Below, in pieces: positions 49,889-58,456 of a stretch of 64,000 bases of DNA. Origin of the DNA: UBA1926 sp036732005 (GTDB lineage: Bacteria; Planctomycetota; Phycisphaerae; Phycisphaerales; UBA1924); contig DAINDF010000002.1 in NCBI GenBank assembly GCA_036732005.1, positions 248,001 to 312,000 of the forward strand, in the 5' to 3' direction. The position numbers were made by a program, and so were the translations under genes. The notes beneath the pieces are model-generated. The model saw only the letters and a program-made list of their open reading frames with translations. It was not told where the DNA came from and made no database searches. Each line of letters starts with the position of its first letter. Position 1 is the stretch's first letter.

Positions 49889-51736
49889 TCACATCCGGTC
49901 GACCGTCGGGAGCCCGAGCGTCTCGAGCCCGTCGCTGAGCACACGCCCCGTGAGCCCGCACAGACGCAGCCTCGCGAGGCGGCTCGCGTCGTCGGCGGCG
50001 TTGAGCACATGGCAGCGGTCGTAGAACCTGCTGAACGAAACCGCGAGGTCGTAGAGGTACGCGCAGAGCCTGTGTGGCTCGAGTGACTCCGCGACAGACC
50101 GCACCGTCTGCGGGTATCGCAGCAGCATCAGTGCGAGGGCCCGCTCCTCGGGTTCCGCCACGCGGAACGCCGACGCGCCGGCGACCCCCGGGTCAACGCC
50201 CTTCTCCGCGGCGCGGTCGAAGATGCGGTTGATCCGCGCCCGCGCGTAGAGCAGGTAGGGCCCCGTGTTGCCCTCGAAACTCACCATCCGATCGAAACTG
50301 AAGACATAGTCCTTCGTCCGCTCCGGGCTCAGGTCGGCGTATTTCACCGCCGCGATCCCGACCGCCTCGGCAACGCCCCCCGGGTCCTCCAGGTCCCCCT
50401 CGCGCTGCGCCACCGCCGCCCGCGCCCGCGAGACCGCCTCCTCAAGAAGGTCCTCGAGCTTGATGTTCTCGCCCGATCGTGTCTTCAGCGGCTTGTTGTC
50501 CTCTCCGAGCACCATCCCGAACGCGGCGTGCTCCAGCCGGGCGTGCCCACCACCGGGAAGATCGGCGTACCCCGCCTTGATCGCCGCGGCGAAGACCTGT
50601 CGGAAGTGCAGCGACTGCCGCGCATCGACGCAGTACACCACCCGGGAGGCCCCGATCTTCCCGACCCGGCGCCGGATCGCCGCCAGATCGGTCGTCGCGT
50701 ACAGATAGCCACCGTCGCTCTTTCGCACGAGGCATGGCTCGGCGATCCCCTCCACCCGGACCACCAACGCCCCGTCGGACGACTCGGCAACGCCCCGTGA
50801 CTCCAGATCGGCCACGATCCCCGCGAGCTCGGTCGCGTACGACGACTCCCCGGCCGAGTCCGCCTCGGTGATCCGCGTCCGCAGGCGACGGCACACATCG
50901 AGGCAGACCGTCATCGTCGTTCGCTCGATCCGCTTCCAGATCGCCTCGGTCTCCGGGTCGTGAGACTGGAGCCGCACCAGCGTCGCCTTCGCGTTCGCAA
51001 GCGACGCCTCCGCCGACGCGACCTGCTCCTCGAGCTCGGCCTCGGCCTTGGGGCCAAGGTCGAACCGCCGCACCGCGGCCAGGCCCCGGTGATCCGCGGC
51101 GCATTCCAGCTGCGCCTCACGGTACAGACGGTTCAGGTCGTCCAGCGTCAGCGATCCGAGGTCCAGCCGGCCCGCCTCGGACTCGGCCCTGAGCTTGGCC
51201 GTGACCATCGCGATCGGCAGGCCCCAGTCGCCGACATGGTTCTGCCGCCTGACGCGGCACCCCAGCCTCTCGAACACCCGGGCGATCGCGTCCCCGATCA
51301 CGCTCGAGCGCAGGTGCCCCACATGCATCTGCTTGGCGAGGTTCACCCCGCACACATCCACCACGACCGTCTCCGGCTCCGCGGGCGGGGGCAGACCCAG
51401 GTCCGCGGTGTCCAGCCGGGCAAGGAGATGTTCCAACGCCTCGGCCTGCAGCGCGATGTTGATGAACCCCGGTCCCGCGATCGACGCGGCGGTCAGCGGT
51501 TCGGCGAGACCCTCGAGGTTTGCCCGCTCCGCGATCTTCGCCGCAACCTCGCGGGGATTCGCCCCGACCCGCTTGGCGAGCGACATCGCCGCGTTGCACT
51601 GGAAATCACCGAACTGGGTGTTCCGCGCCGGGCCGACCATCGGGTCGGCGTCCTCGATCCCGAACGCCTCGCGGATGGCGTCGCGAAAGGCCTGATTCAG
51701 CAGTTCCAGCGGATCCAGCGGCGGTGGGGGGCTCAT
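49889..51736 (-). CDS. argS: Arginyl-tRNA synthetase
   Basis: 615 residues from the ATG at 51736. Class I signatures are NLAKQMHVGHLRSSVIGD (HVGH form of HIGH) and the KMSK-equivalent KPLKTRSGENIKLEDLL. The N-terminal additive domain starts LLNQAFRDAIREAFGI and contains NTQFGDFQCNAAMSLAKR, typical of ArgRS. The anticodon-binding DALR domain ends with YDLAVSFSRFYDRCHVLNA and TGRVLSDGLETLGLPTVDRM, the canonical C-terminus. The segment around residues 235-290 is Glu/Ala-rich and helical. A TAGACT hexamer seven bases before the ATG and the lack of a Shine-Dalgarno sequence suggest a leaderless message. Confidence 0.97.
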   Translation of the reverse strand: MSPPPPLDPLELLNQAFRDAIREAFGIEDADPMVGPARNTQFGDFQCNAAMSLAKRVGANPREVAAKIAERANLEGLAEPLTAASIAGPGFINIALQAEALEHLLARLDTADLGLPPPAEPETVVVDVCGVNLAKQMHVGHLRSSVIGDAIARVFERLGCRVRRQNHVGDWGLPIAMVTAKLRAESEAGRLDLGSLTLDDLNRLYREAQLECAADHRGLAAVRRFDLGPKAEAELEEQVASAEASLANAKATLVRLQSHDPETEAIWKRIERTTMTVCLDVCRRLRTRITEADSAGESSYATELAGIVADLESRGVAESSDGALVVRVEGIAEPCLVRKSDGGYLYATTDLAAIRRRVGKIGASRVVYCVDARQSLHFRQVFAAAIKAGYADLPGGGHARLEHAAFGMVLGEDNKPLKTRSGENIKLEDLLEEAVSRARAAVAQREGDLEDPGGVAEAVGIAAVKYADLSPERTKDYVFSFDRMVSFEGNTGPYLLYARARINRIFDRAAEKGVDPGVAGASAFRVAEPEERALALMLLRYPQTVRSVAESLEPHRLCAYLYDLAVSFSRFYDRCHVLNAADDASRLARLRLCGLTGRVLSDGLETLGLPTVDRM

Positions 51737-51743
51737 GCCGGCA

Positions 51744-51749
51744 AGTCTA
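51744..51749 (-). promoter_or_regulatory. -10-like TAGACT hexamer, leaderless start of argS
   Basis: On the minus strand TAGACT, then seven bases (TGCCGGC), then the ATG at 51736, with no Shine-Dalgarno sequence. Confidence 0.45.
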
Positions 51750-51777
51750 GACGCGACCCGATCCCAGGCCGGGCCTC

Positions 51778-52143
51778 TCACGCCGAATCGGCGAGCGAAC
51801 CGCGCAGCCGGTGCCGCTCGGCGAAGCTCGCCAGCACGAACGCCTCCTCGGGCGTGAGCATGTCGAACGCGAGCCCGACCTCCCATCGGTCCGCGCCCCG
51901 GCGCACCCAGCACACCGCCGCGTCGAGGCGGATCTCACGCCCGTTCCCAGCGGCGACGACAAATGGCGTCCTCCCGCCCGAGGCGGGCTTGAGGAACCGG
52001 CGGCACCGCACCCTCGCGCCGGTCGCCGAGAGGTCGAGCACCTCGCCGAGGTTGCACGCCGGGGCGTTGCACGAGACCCGGGTCGTCATCCGCCGGCAGT
52101 CGTGCTCCCGGGTGCGGAGCCAGGATGGCAGTCGGAGCGGCAT
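51778..52143 (-). CDS. Stand-alone PilZ-domain protein
   Basis: 121 residues. The c-di-GMP motifs are present: RMTTR (RxxxR) near residues 18-22 and DLSATGARV ([D/N]xSxxG) near 37-42. Between and after them is the usual beta barrel, ending WEVGLAFDMLTPEEAFVLAS. Small PilZ proteins read c-di-GMP and pass it on by protein contact. No obvious ribosome binding site or hexamer precedes the ATG, so the start is uncertain. It is 41 bp upstream of argS and is the third PilZ protein in the window. Confidence 0.82.
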   Translation of the reverse strand: MPLRLPSWLRTREHDCRRMTTRVSCNAPACNLGEVLDLSATGARVRCRRFLKPASGGRTPFVVAAGNGREIRLDAAVCWVRRGADRWEVGLAFDMLTPEEAFVLASFAERHRLRGSLADSA

Positions 52144-52264
52144 CGTGCTGGGTTTCGGCCAAGCGCGGGGCCCGCTGCACCGACTTCGCCGGGGCCGGGC
52201 GACCCGCTCCCGTCTCGGGTGGGATTGGCGATCGGGGGGGCGCCCCGGGTCCGAGAACGCCCGC

Positions 52265-53599
52265 TCAGTGCGGCGCGACCTCCCGGAGCAGCCGGCCCGG
52301 GATCGCGACCGCGAGCGCCCCGGCCAGCGAGAGCACCGCGCCGGCGACGAGGAACCCCCGCTCGAGGTTCCCGTCCACGCCCGCGTGGATCGCCCTCGCG
52401 ACCTGCGGGCCCACGAACGCGATCGACCAGGCCCCGCCCAGCATCATCCCCGAGGCGAGCGAGGTCCGGTGCGGCAGCAGGCGTTGCCCGAGCGACATGC
52501 TCACCGGCACCAGGCTCCCGAACCCGAACCCGGCCACCACGGCAAACACCCCCGCGACCGCGAGCACGGCCCAGCGACCATGGTCAAGCAGCCCGTCGGC
52601 GTGCGGAAACGCGGCGATCGCCGCCGCTCCGATGATCGGGATCACGATGAACGCGGCTTTCTCGATCCTCGCGGGCAGCAGGAACCCCAGCGCGAGCCCG
52701 CCGAAGCCCATGCCCACTTGCATCGCCGCCTGGAGCGGCCCGTTGCTCTCGCTGGCCCGCTGCCCGAGCTCGACATCGAGGGCCGCCACGCCCGCGTTCA
52801 CCCTTGTCATCCGCTCGACCCACTCGATGACCAGGTAGACGAGCATCTGGTTCACGGTGAAGCGGATGACATTGCACAGGTACAGCAGCCAGAACGCCGC
52901 CCATCGCCGCCGGCGGTCCGACTGAGACAGGCCCGCGTGCACCGAGTGGGCGTCGACGTGGCGGTGCGGGATCGCGTGGATCGCCCAGGCCAGCGCCGCC
53001 GCCGCCGCCAACCCGGGGAGCGCGAGCCAGACCAGCGCCCGCATCCCCGCGTCGGTGGCCTGTTCGCCCGTGGCGCCCGAGAGCGCCCCGGCGGCCAGCA
53101 CATAGTGCGGGCTGAGCACATTCCCCGAGATGCCCCCGATCATCCCGAAGAGGAAGAAGACGCTGAGCATCGCCGAGCGGCGGCGACCCGCCAGTTGCCC
53201 GACCGCCGCCGCCGACGCGGGGTGAAACGCGCCGACCCCGAGCACCGCGACAAAGTAGAGCCCCAGCAACTGCTCGAACGAGCGGGCGTACCCCAGCAGC
53301 CCCACGCAGACCGCCGCCACCCCGAGCCCGACCGTGCCCGCGGCACGCGAGTCAAACCGGTCCCCGATCCACGCGACGACCGGCTGGATCGCGCCGCTCG
53401 CCGCCGCCCCGAGCCCCAGCAGCAGCGCCTTCTGCTCGATGGTCATGCCCAGCCGCACCGCCAGCAACGGCATGAGCGCGACCGTGACAAAGGAGAGAAA
53501 GTCCGTGACAGCGTGCGCGGCGATGGGGGTCCAGAGCCGCGTCGCCGGCTTTGTCAGCGGAATGGTCGGGATGGCCGCCGGGGTCGGGTGCGCCGTCAC
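52265..53599 (-). CDS. Major facilitator superfamily transporter (Fsr-like)
   Basis: 444 residues, about twelve helices. The N-terminal ITDF-like HAVTDFLSFVTVALMPLLAV and the loop IGDRFDSRAAGTVGLGV (MFS motif A position) are seen, and FHPASAAAVGQLAGRRRSAM is typical of the fosmidomycin-resistance (Fsr) branch. FLFGMIGGISGNVLSPHYVL follows. The start is a GTG at 53599; TAGAAC six bases upstream is a near miss to the TANNNT pattern. Substrate unknown. It is divergent from the first carboxypeptidase gene. Confidence 0.86.
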   Translation of the reverse strand: MTAHPTPAAIPTIPLTKPATRLWTPIAAHAVTDFLSFVTVALMPLLAVRLGMTIEQKALLLGLGAAASGAIQPVVAWIGDRFDSRAAGTVGLGVAAVCVGLLGYARSFEQLLGLYFVAVLGVGAFHPASAAAVGQLAGRRRSAMLSVFFLFGMIGGISGNVLSPHYVLAAGALSGATGEQATDAGMRALVWLALPGLAAAAALAWAIHAIPHRHVDAHSVHAGLSQSDRRRRWAAFWLLYLCNVIRFTVNQMLVYLVIEWVERMTRVNAGVAALDVELGQRASESNGPLQAAMQVGMGFGGLALGFLLPARIEKAAFIVIPIIGAAAIAAFPHADGLLDHGRWAVLAVAGVFAVVAGFGFGSLVPVSMSLGQRLLPHRTSLASGMMLGGAWSIAFVGPQVARAIHAGVDGNLERGFLVAGAVLSLAGALAVAIPGRLLREVAPH

Positions 53600-53686
53600 G
53601 GGATGGTTCTATCTGCGGGAGGAACCGAAGGCGAGCCGAGCCGAAACGGATGTTCCGGGGTTCTGTCGCCGGGGTCGGTCGGTCTG

Positions 53687-53692
53687 TATACT
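53687..53692 (+). promoter_or_regulatory. -10-like TATACT upstream of the first M14 carboxypeptidase gene
   Basis: TATACT in an unusually AT-rich stretch, 34 bp before the chosen ATG. No convincing -35 is seen at the usual distance. It also sits in the space shared with the divergent MFS gene. Confidence 0.4.
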
Positions 53693-53725
53693 CGACTTTT
53701 GGATCCTGAAATGAGAGGGGTATGT

Positions 53726-56017
53726 ATGCCACGCGTCGCTTCGCTCGCAGCCGCCGCCGGGATGCTCTGGTCGCTGACCGCCTTCGCCGGGCCGTACGAC
53801 GGGCACCGGATCGTCCGGGTCTGGCCGGCCTCGGCACGCGAGCAACTCGCGGTCTCGCAGCTCCCCATGCAGCTCGCCGGGGAAGCCGTGCTCCGCGACG
53901 GGGGCACGCCCTATATCGCCGACGCCGCGGCGACCGACATGCTCCGCACGCTCGGGGTTCGGTTCGAGGTGGTGGTCGAGGATGTCCAGGCGCTGGTCGA
54001 CGCCCAAGAGGCCCGGCTCGACGCCAGGGAGCGGTGGGGCGTCGGGCCCGGCCTGCGGGGCGACGCCGACGCGTTCTTCCAGGAGTTCCGAGATATCAAC
54101 GAACTCAACGCCTTCTTCGACGAGCTGCTGACGGCCTATCCGGGGCTGATCTCCCGTGAGCAGATCGGCACGAGCATCCAGGGCCGGCCGATCCACGCCT
54201 ACACCATCGCGGGCCCGGGCGACGAGGACGCCCGCCCCTCTCTCATCTTCAACGGCACCGCGCACGCCCGCGAGTGGATCAGCCCGATGACCGTCTCGTA
54301 CATCATGCACAAGCTGGCCGAGGGGTACGGCACGGTCGACGAGGTCACCGCGCTGCTCGACCATGTCACCTTCCGCATCGCCCCGATCATGAACCCGGAC
54401 GGGTATGTCTACTCATGGTCCACCGAGCGCTTCTGGCGCAAGACCCGCCGCAACAACGGGAACGGCACCTTCGGCGTGGACTGGAACCGGAACTTCGCCA
54501 CCGGATGGGGCGGGCCCGGGGCCAGCTCGGATCCGGGCGATGACACCTACCGCGGCGTGGCGCCGTTCAGCGAGCCAGAGACCCAGGCCCTCCGAGACTA
54601 CACCCTCGGGATCCCCAACCGCGCGTTCCACATCGACTTCCACAGCTTCAGCCAGCTCGTGCTCTGGCCATGGGGGTATACCAACAGCGAGATCCCCGAG
54701 CCCGACCGCACCATCCACGAGACAATCGCCACCGCCTACGCCCAGGACATGATCAGCAGCGGGGGAGTGGCCTACTCGCCCATCAAGTCCTCGGATCTCT
54801 ACCTCGCCTCGGGTGATTCCAGCGATTGGTCCTACGGCGCGGGGGGTGTCTACAGCCTGACGGTTGAGCTCCGCCCCGCCGACGGCTCATTCGACGGGTT
54901 CGACCCGCCCCCCTCAACCATCCTCCCCTGCGCCCAGGAGAACTTCGCCGCCGTCCTCGGCCTTGCCCAGACCGTCGCATCCGGCGTCACCGCCTCGTTC
55001 GTCGGCGGCGAGCCCGAGGTCGTCGAGCCCAACACCGAGGCCCCGGTCCTCGTCGACATCGCCCCCGCATTCAGCGGCCCGCTCGACACATCCTCCGCGC
55101 TGCTCTGGGCCCGCGTCGGGAACGGCGCCTTCCAGCCGAGCCCGATGTCGCTCAGCGGCTCGGCCTACCTCGGCTCGCTCCCGCCCGCGCCCTGCGGCTC
55201 GACCATCGAGTACTACATCCAGATCGATTCCCTCGCCGGCACGACCTATTCCATCCCCTTCGACGCCCCGACCGGTCTCTTCACCGCCCAAGCCCTGGAG
55301 ACCGCCCTCGCGTTCGAGGACGACATGGAGACCAATCTCGGCTGGACCGTCGGCGCCCCGGGCGACTCGGCCACCACCGGGATCTGGGAGCGTGTCAATC
55401 CTCAGGGCACCGCCGCCCAGCCCGAGGACGACCACACCCCGAGCGGCACGCTCTGCTGGGTCACCGGGGGCTCAGCCGGAACGGGGGTCGGCTCGTTCGA
55501 CATCGACGGCGGCGTGACCACGCTCATCAGCCCCACCTTCGACGCCACCGAGCCCGGCGCCGAGGTCTCCTACTGGCTCTGGTATTCCAACGACCAGGGC
55601 TCCGCCCCGGGCGAGGACTCCTTCCTCGTCCGCGTCTCCAACGACGGCGGCGCCTCCTGGACGCTCGCCCAGACGATCACCTCCAGCACCAACCAGTGGG
55701 TACGCCAGCGCTTCACAGTCGCCGATTTCGTCACGCCCACCGCGAACACCCGCGTCCGTTTCGAGGCGAGCGACCTGTTCAACGGATCCGTCGTTGAGGC
55801 CGCCGTGGATGACTTCACCGTCGCCTCGGTCGGTTGCCCGGGCAACCCCGCCGACATCGCCCCCCCGTTCGGCGTGCTCGACCTCGCGGACATCCAGGCG
55901 TTCATCGCCGGGTTCAACGCGGCCGACCCGATCGCGGACATCGCTCCCCCGTTCGGTGTGCTTGATCTCGCGGATATCCAGGCATTCGTGGATGCATTCG
56001 TGAACGGCATCCCGTAA
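53726..56017 (+). CDS. Secreted M14 zinc carboxypeptidase with two dockerin-like repeats (copy 1)
   Basis: 763 residues from the ATG at 53726, with GAGAGGGG upstream; an ATG 15 bases earlier is possible. Signal peptide ASLAAAAGMLWSLTAFAG. A propeptide-like part (to about 115) is followed by the M14 domain. Zinc ligands are His180 and Glu183 (GTAHAREW) and His306 (HIDFHSFS); substrate Arg lies in DWNRNF and the catalytic Glu381 in TVELRPADG. After an Ig-like region and a jelly-roll part come two near-identical repeats (ADIAPPFGVLDLADIQAF, twice). The protein ends NGIP, lacking the terminal cysteine of other tails here. It probably trims C-terminal residues of peptides outside the cell. Confidence 0.93.
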   Translation: MPRVASLAAAAGMLWSLTAFAGPYDGHRIVRVWPASAREQLAVSQLPMQLAGEAVLRDGGTPYIADAAATDMLRTLGVRFEVVVEDVQALVDAQEARLDARERWGVGPGLRGDADAFFQEFRDINELNAFFDELLTAYPGLISREQIGTSIQGRPIHAYTIAGPGDEDARPSLIFNGTAHAREWISPMTVSYIMHKLAEGYGTVDEVTALLDHVTFRIAPIMNPDGYVYSWSTERFWRKTRRNNGNGTFGVDWNRNFATGWGGPGASSDPGDDTYRGVAPFSEPETQALRDYTLGIPNRAFHIDFHSFSQLVLWPWGYTNSEIPEPDRTIHETIATAYAQDMISSGGVAYSPIKSSDLYLASGDSSDWSYGAGGVYSLTVELRPADGSFDGFDPPPSTILPCAQENFAAVLGLAQTVASGVTASFVGGEPEVVEPNTEAPVLVDIAPAFSGPLDTSSALLWARVGNGAFQPSPMSLSGSAYLGSLPPAPCGSTIEYYIQIDSLAGTTYSIPFDAPTGLFTAQALETALAFEDDMETNLGWTVGAPGDSATTGIWERVNPQGTAAQPEDDHTPSGTLCWVTGGSAGTGVGSFDIDGGVTTLISPTFDATEPGAEVSYWLWYSNDQGSAPGEDSFLVRVSNDGGASWTLAQTITSSTNQWVRQRFTVADFVTPTANTRVRFEASDLFNGSVVEAAVDDFTVASVGCPGNPADIAPPFGVLDLADIQAFIAGFNAADPIADIAPPFGVLDLADIQAFVDAFVNGIP

Positions 56018-56089
56018 TCTGCCGCTAGAGCGCGTGGGGGGAAACGGGCTCCGGCCGCACCCGGGCCTGAGAAAGCGAAGGGAACGCGC

Positions 56090-58351
56090 ATGCACCGCAC
56101 GATGGTGAGCCTTGTCGCTCTTGCCTCGCTGTCTCTCTGCGCCCGGGCCGGTGGCGTCTACGACGGGATGAGGCTCGTCCGCGTCGGGCCGCTCTCCGCC
56201 TCGCAGCAACTCGCCGTCGCCCAACTCCCGATCGCGCTCATGAGCGAGGCGGTCTCGGCGGTGGGCACCACCGACTACCTCGCCGACGACGAGGACCTGG
56301 CGACCCTCGCCGTGATCGGCGTCCCGCACGCCGTCGTCATCGAAGATGTCCAGGCCATCGTCGACGCCGAGCGAGCCCGGCTCGACGCCCGCGTCCGCTG
56401 GGACGCCGGCCCCGCGCCGCGAGGGGACAACGCCTTCTTCACCGAATTCCGCGACCCCGCCGAAATCGCGGCCTTCCTGGACGGCCTCGTCGCCGCCCAC
56501 CCGGGCCTGATCTCACGCAGCGTGATCGGCCAGAGTGTCCAGGGCCGTCCCATCGAGGCGTACACCATCAGCGGCGCGGGCGACCCCGACGCCAAGCGAT
56601 CGTTCATCTTCCACGGCACCATCCACGCCCGCGAGTGGATCAGCCCGATGACCGTCCTCTTCACCATGCGGGGCCTGGTCGAGGGCTACGCCACTGATCC
56701 CCGCATCCAGAACATCCTCGACAACGCCACCGTCCGCGTCGTCCCGGTCCTCAACCCAGACGGGTACGCCTATTCATGGACCGATCAGCGATTCTGGCGG
56801 AAGAACCGCCGCGGAGGCTACGGCGTCGACCTCAACCGCAATTTCTCCGTCGGCTGGGGCGGTTCGGGGTCCAGCGGCAGCATTGGCTCTGAGACCTATC
56901 GCGGCGACGCCCCGTTCAGCGAGCCCGAGTCGCGTGCGCTCCGTGACTTCATCCTCAGCGTCCCGAACCGCGCCGCGCACATCGACTTCCACAGCTACAG
57001 CCAACTCATCATGTGGCCCCCGGGGTTCGAGGTCGCCACCGTCCCCGCCCCCGACGGGCCCGCCCTCGAGGCGCTCGGCCGGCAGTACCGCGACGAGATC
57101 CGCGCCGCCACCGGGGAGCACTACACCCCCCAGCGATGCGTCGATCTCTATGTCGCCAGCGGCATCACCACCGACTGGGCGTTCTGGGAAGCGGGCGTCT
57201 ACGGCTGGACCATCGAACTCCGGCCCGACGGCCCCCTCGACGGCGGGGGATTCGCCCCCCCGCCCGAGGAGATCCTCCCCTGCGCCATCGAGAACCACGC
57301 CGGCGTGCTCGCCCTCGCCGAGGCGATCATCGACGGTGTCGTCGTTTCCGGGCTCGACTCACCACCGAGCGCCCAACCCGGCCAGCCCGTCCCCCTCGAA
57401 CTCGAGGTCATCCCCGCGTTCCTTGGAACACTCGACGGCGTCAGCGTCGATTTGTTCTCCCGTACCGGCGGCGACGCCTTCAGCCCCACCCCCATGACCC
57501 TCGCCGGGGAGTCCGTTTTCACCGCCTCGCTCCCCCCTGCCGCCTGCGGCGAGTCGATCGAGTACTACGCCGAGATCTCGACGCCCAGCGGCCTGCTCCG
57601 CGAGCCGCGGAACGCTCCAGGCGAGACGCTCCAGATCCCGGTGTTCCGCACGCGCGGCGTCGCCGCCGACGACATGGAGTCCGACGCGGGCTGGACCGTG
57701 ACCCCCGTCGCGACGCCCGAGTCCACCGGAGTCTGGGAACTCGCCGACCCCAACCCAAGCCTCACCCAGCCCGCCGACGACCACTCCCCGGACGGCTCGC
57801 TCTGCTGGATCACCGACGCCCGCCGAGTGCTGAACCTGCACCAATACGATGTCTCCGGCGTCACGACGCTGACCAGCCCCGCGTTCGATCTGCGCGCCGC
57901 GTGGGACGAGCATTTCCTGTCCTACTGGCTCTGGTTCTACACGCTCGACGAGCCGCTCGCCGTCGAGGTCTCCGCGAACGACGGCGCCACCTGGGAGCTC
58001 CTTGAACTCGTCACCGACATTACCGGCGGATGGGAGCGGCGCGTGCACCCCCTCCCGGAGCCGTACGCCTCCAGCGCCGCGTTCCGGGTCCGCTTCGTCG
58101 CGACCGACGAGGGGCAGAGCTCGCTCGTCGAGGCCGCCGTGGATGACCTCGAGATCTTCACCACCGGCTGCGGCGCCAACCCCGCCGATCTCGCCGAGCC
58201 GTTCGGCACCCTCGACGCCGCCGACATCAGCGCCTTCATCACCGCCTTCGTCGACCAGGCCTCATCCGCCGACCTGGCCCCCCCTGCCGGCGTGATCGAT
58301 CTCTTCGATGTCGTCGCCTTCACGGTCTACTTCGTGCAGGGCCCGCCCTGA
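56090..58351 (+). CDS. Secreted M14 zinc carboxypeptidase with dockerin-like tail (copy 2)
   Basis: 753 residues, a tandem paralogue of the preceding gene, 72 bp downstream and colinear throughout. AAGGGA precedes the ATG; signal peptide SLVALASLSLCARAG. Zinc ligands are His179 and Glu182 (GTIHAREW) and His301 (HIDFHSYS); catalytic Glu376 lies in TIELRPDG. The substrate-pocket regions differ from copy 1 (e.g. PQRCVDLYVASGITTDWAFW), so specificity may differ. The C-terminal module NPADLAEPFGTLDAADISAF ... DLAPPAGVIDLFDVVAF ends QGPP, again without the terminal cysteine. It is likely co-transcribed with copy 1. Confidence 0.93.
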   Translation: MHRTMVSLVALASLSLCARAGGVYDGMRLVRVGPLSASQQLAVAQLPIALMSEAVSAVGTTDYLADDEDLATLAVIGVPHAVVIEDVQAIVDAERARLDARVRWDAGPAPRGDNAFFTEFRDPAEIAAFLDGLVAAHPGLISRSVIGQSVQGRPIEAYTISGAGDPDAKRSFIFHGTIHAREWISPMTVLFTMRGLVEGYATDPRIQNILDNATVRVVPVLNPDGYAYSWTDQRFWRKNRRGGYGVDLNRNFSVGWGGSGSSGSIGSETYRGDAPFSEPESRALRDFILSVPNRAAHIDFHSYSQLIMWPPGFEVATVPAPDGPALEALGRQYRDEIRAATGEHYTPQRCVDLYVASGITTDWAFWEAGVYGWTIELRPDGPLDGGGFAPPPEEILPCAIENHAGVLALAEAIIDGVVVSGLDSPPSAQPGQPVPLELEVIPAFLGTLDGVSVDLFSRTGGDAFSPTPMTLAGESVFTASLPPAACGESIEYYAEISTPSGLLREPRNAPGETLQIPVFRTRGVAADDMESDAGWTVTPVATPESTGVWELADPNPSLTQPADDHSPDGSLCWITDARRVLNLHQYDVSGVTTLTSPAFDLRAAWDEHFLSYWLWFYTLDEPLAVEVSANDGATWELLELVTDITGGWERRVHPLPEPYASSAAFRVRFVATDEGQSSLVEAAVDDLEIFTTGCGANPADLAEPFGTLDAADISAFITAFVDQASSADLAPPAGVIDLFDVVAFTVYFVQGPP

Positions 58352-58419
58352 GGACGCCTCGGCCGGCTCGGCCCCTGGCCGCCTCCGCCTTGACTCCCGC
58401 GGTCCGCCCGGGAAGATAG

Positions 58420-58436
58420 TTGAGACTCAGTCTCAA
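58420..58436 (+). promoter_or_regulatory. Fur-like palindromic operator upstream of the heme oxygenase gene
   Basis: TTGAGACTCAGTCTCAA is a perfect 8-1-8 palindrome 20 bp before the start codon. It resembles TTGAGAnTnnTTCTCAA-type Fur boxes. TTGACT at 58390-58395 and GATAGT at 58415-58420 (19-bp spacer) form a candidate promoter whose start region the palindrome covers. Iron-dependent repression of heme oxygenase by a Fur-family protein is the natural reading, but the regulator is inferred. Confidence 0.6.
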
Positions 58437-58456
58437 TCAGAGCAAGGAGCCCCGCC

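Noticed and set aside
50960..53725. A plus-strand frame extending the first carboxypeptidase by about 920 residues
   Set aside because: It is antisense to argS, a PilZ gene and the MFS gene, is Arg/Pro-rich low complexity, and the signal peptide with ribosome binding site begins at 53726.
54413..56017. Direct repeat in the carboxypeptidase tail as recent gene amplification
   Set aside because: The protein repeats are nearly identical, but the DNA differs at many synonymous sites, so the duplication is not recent.
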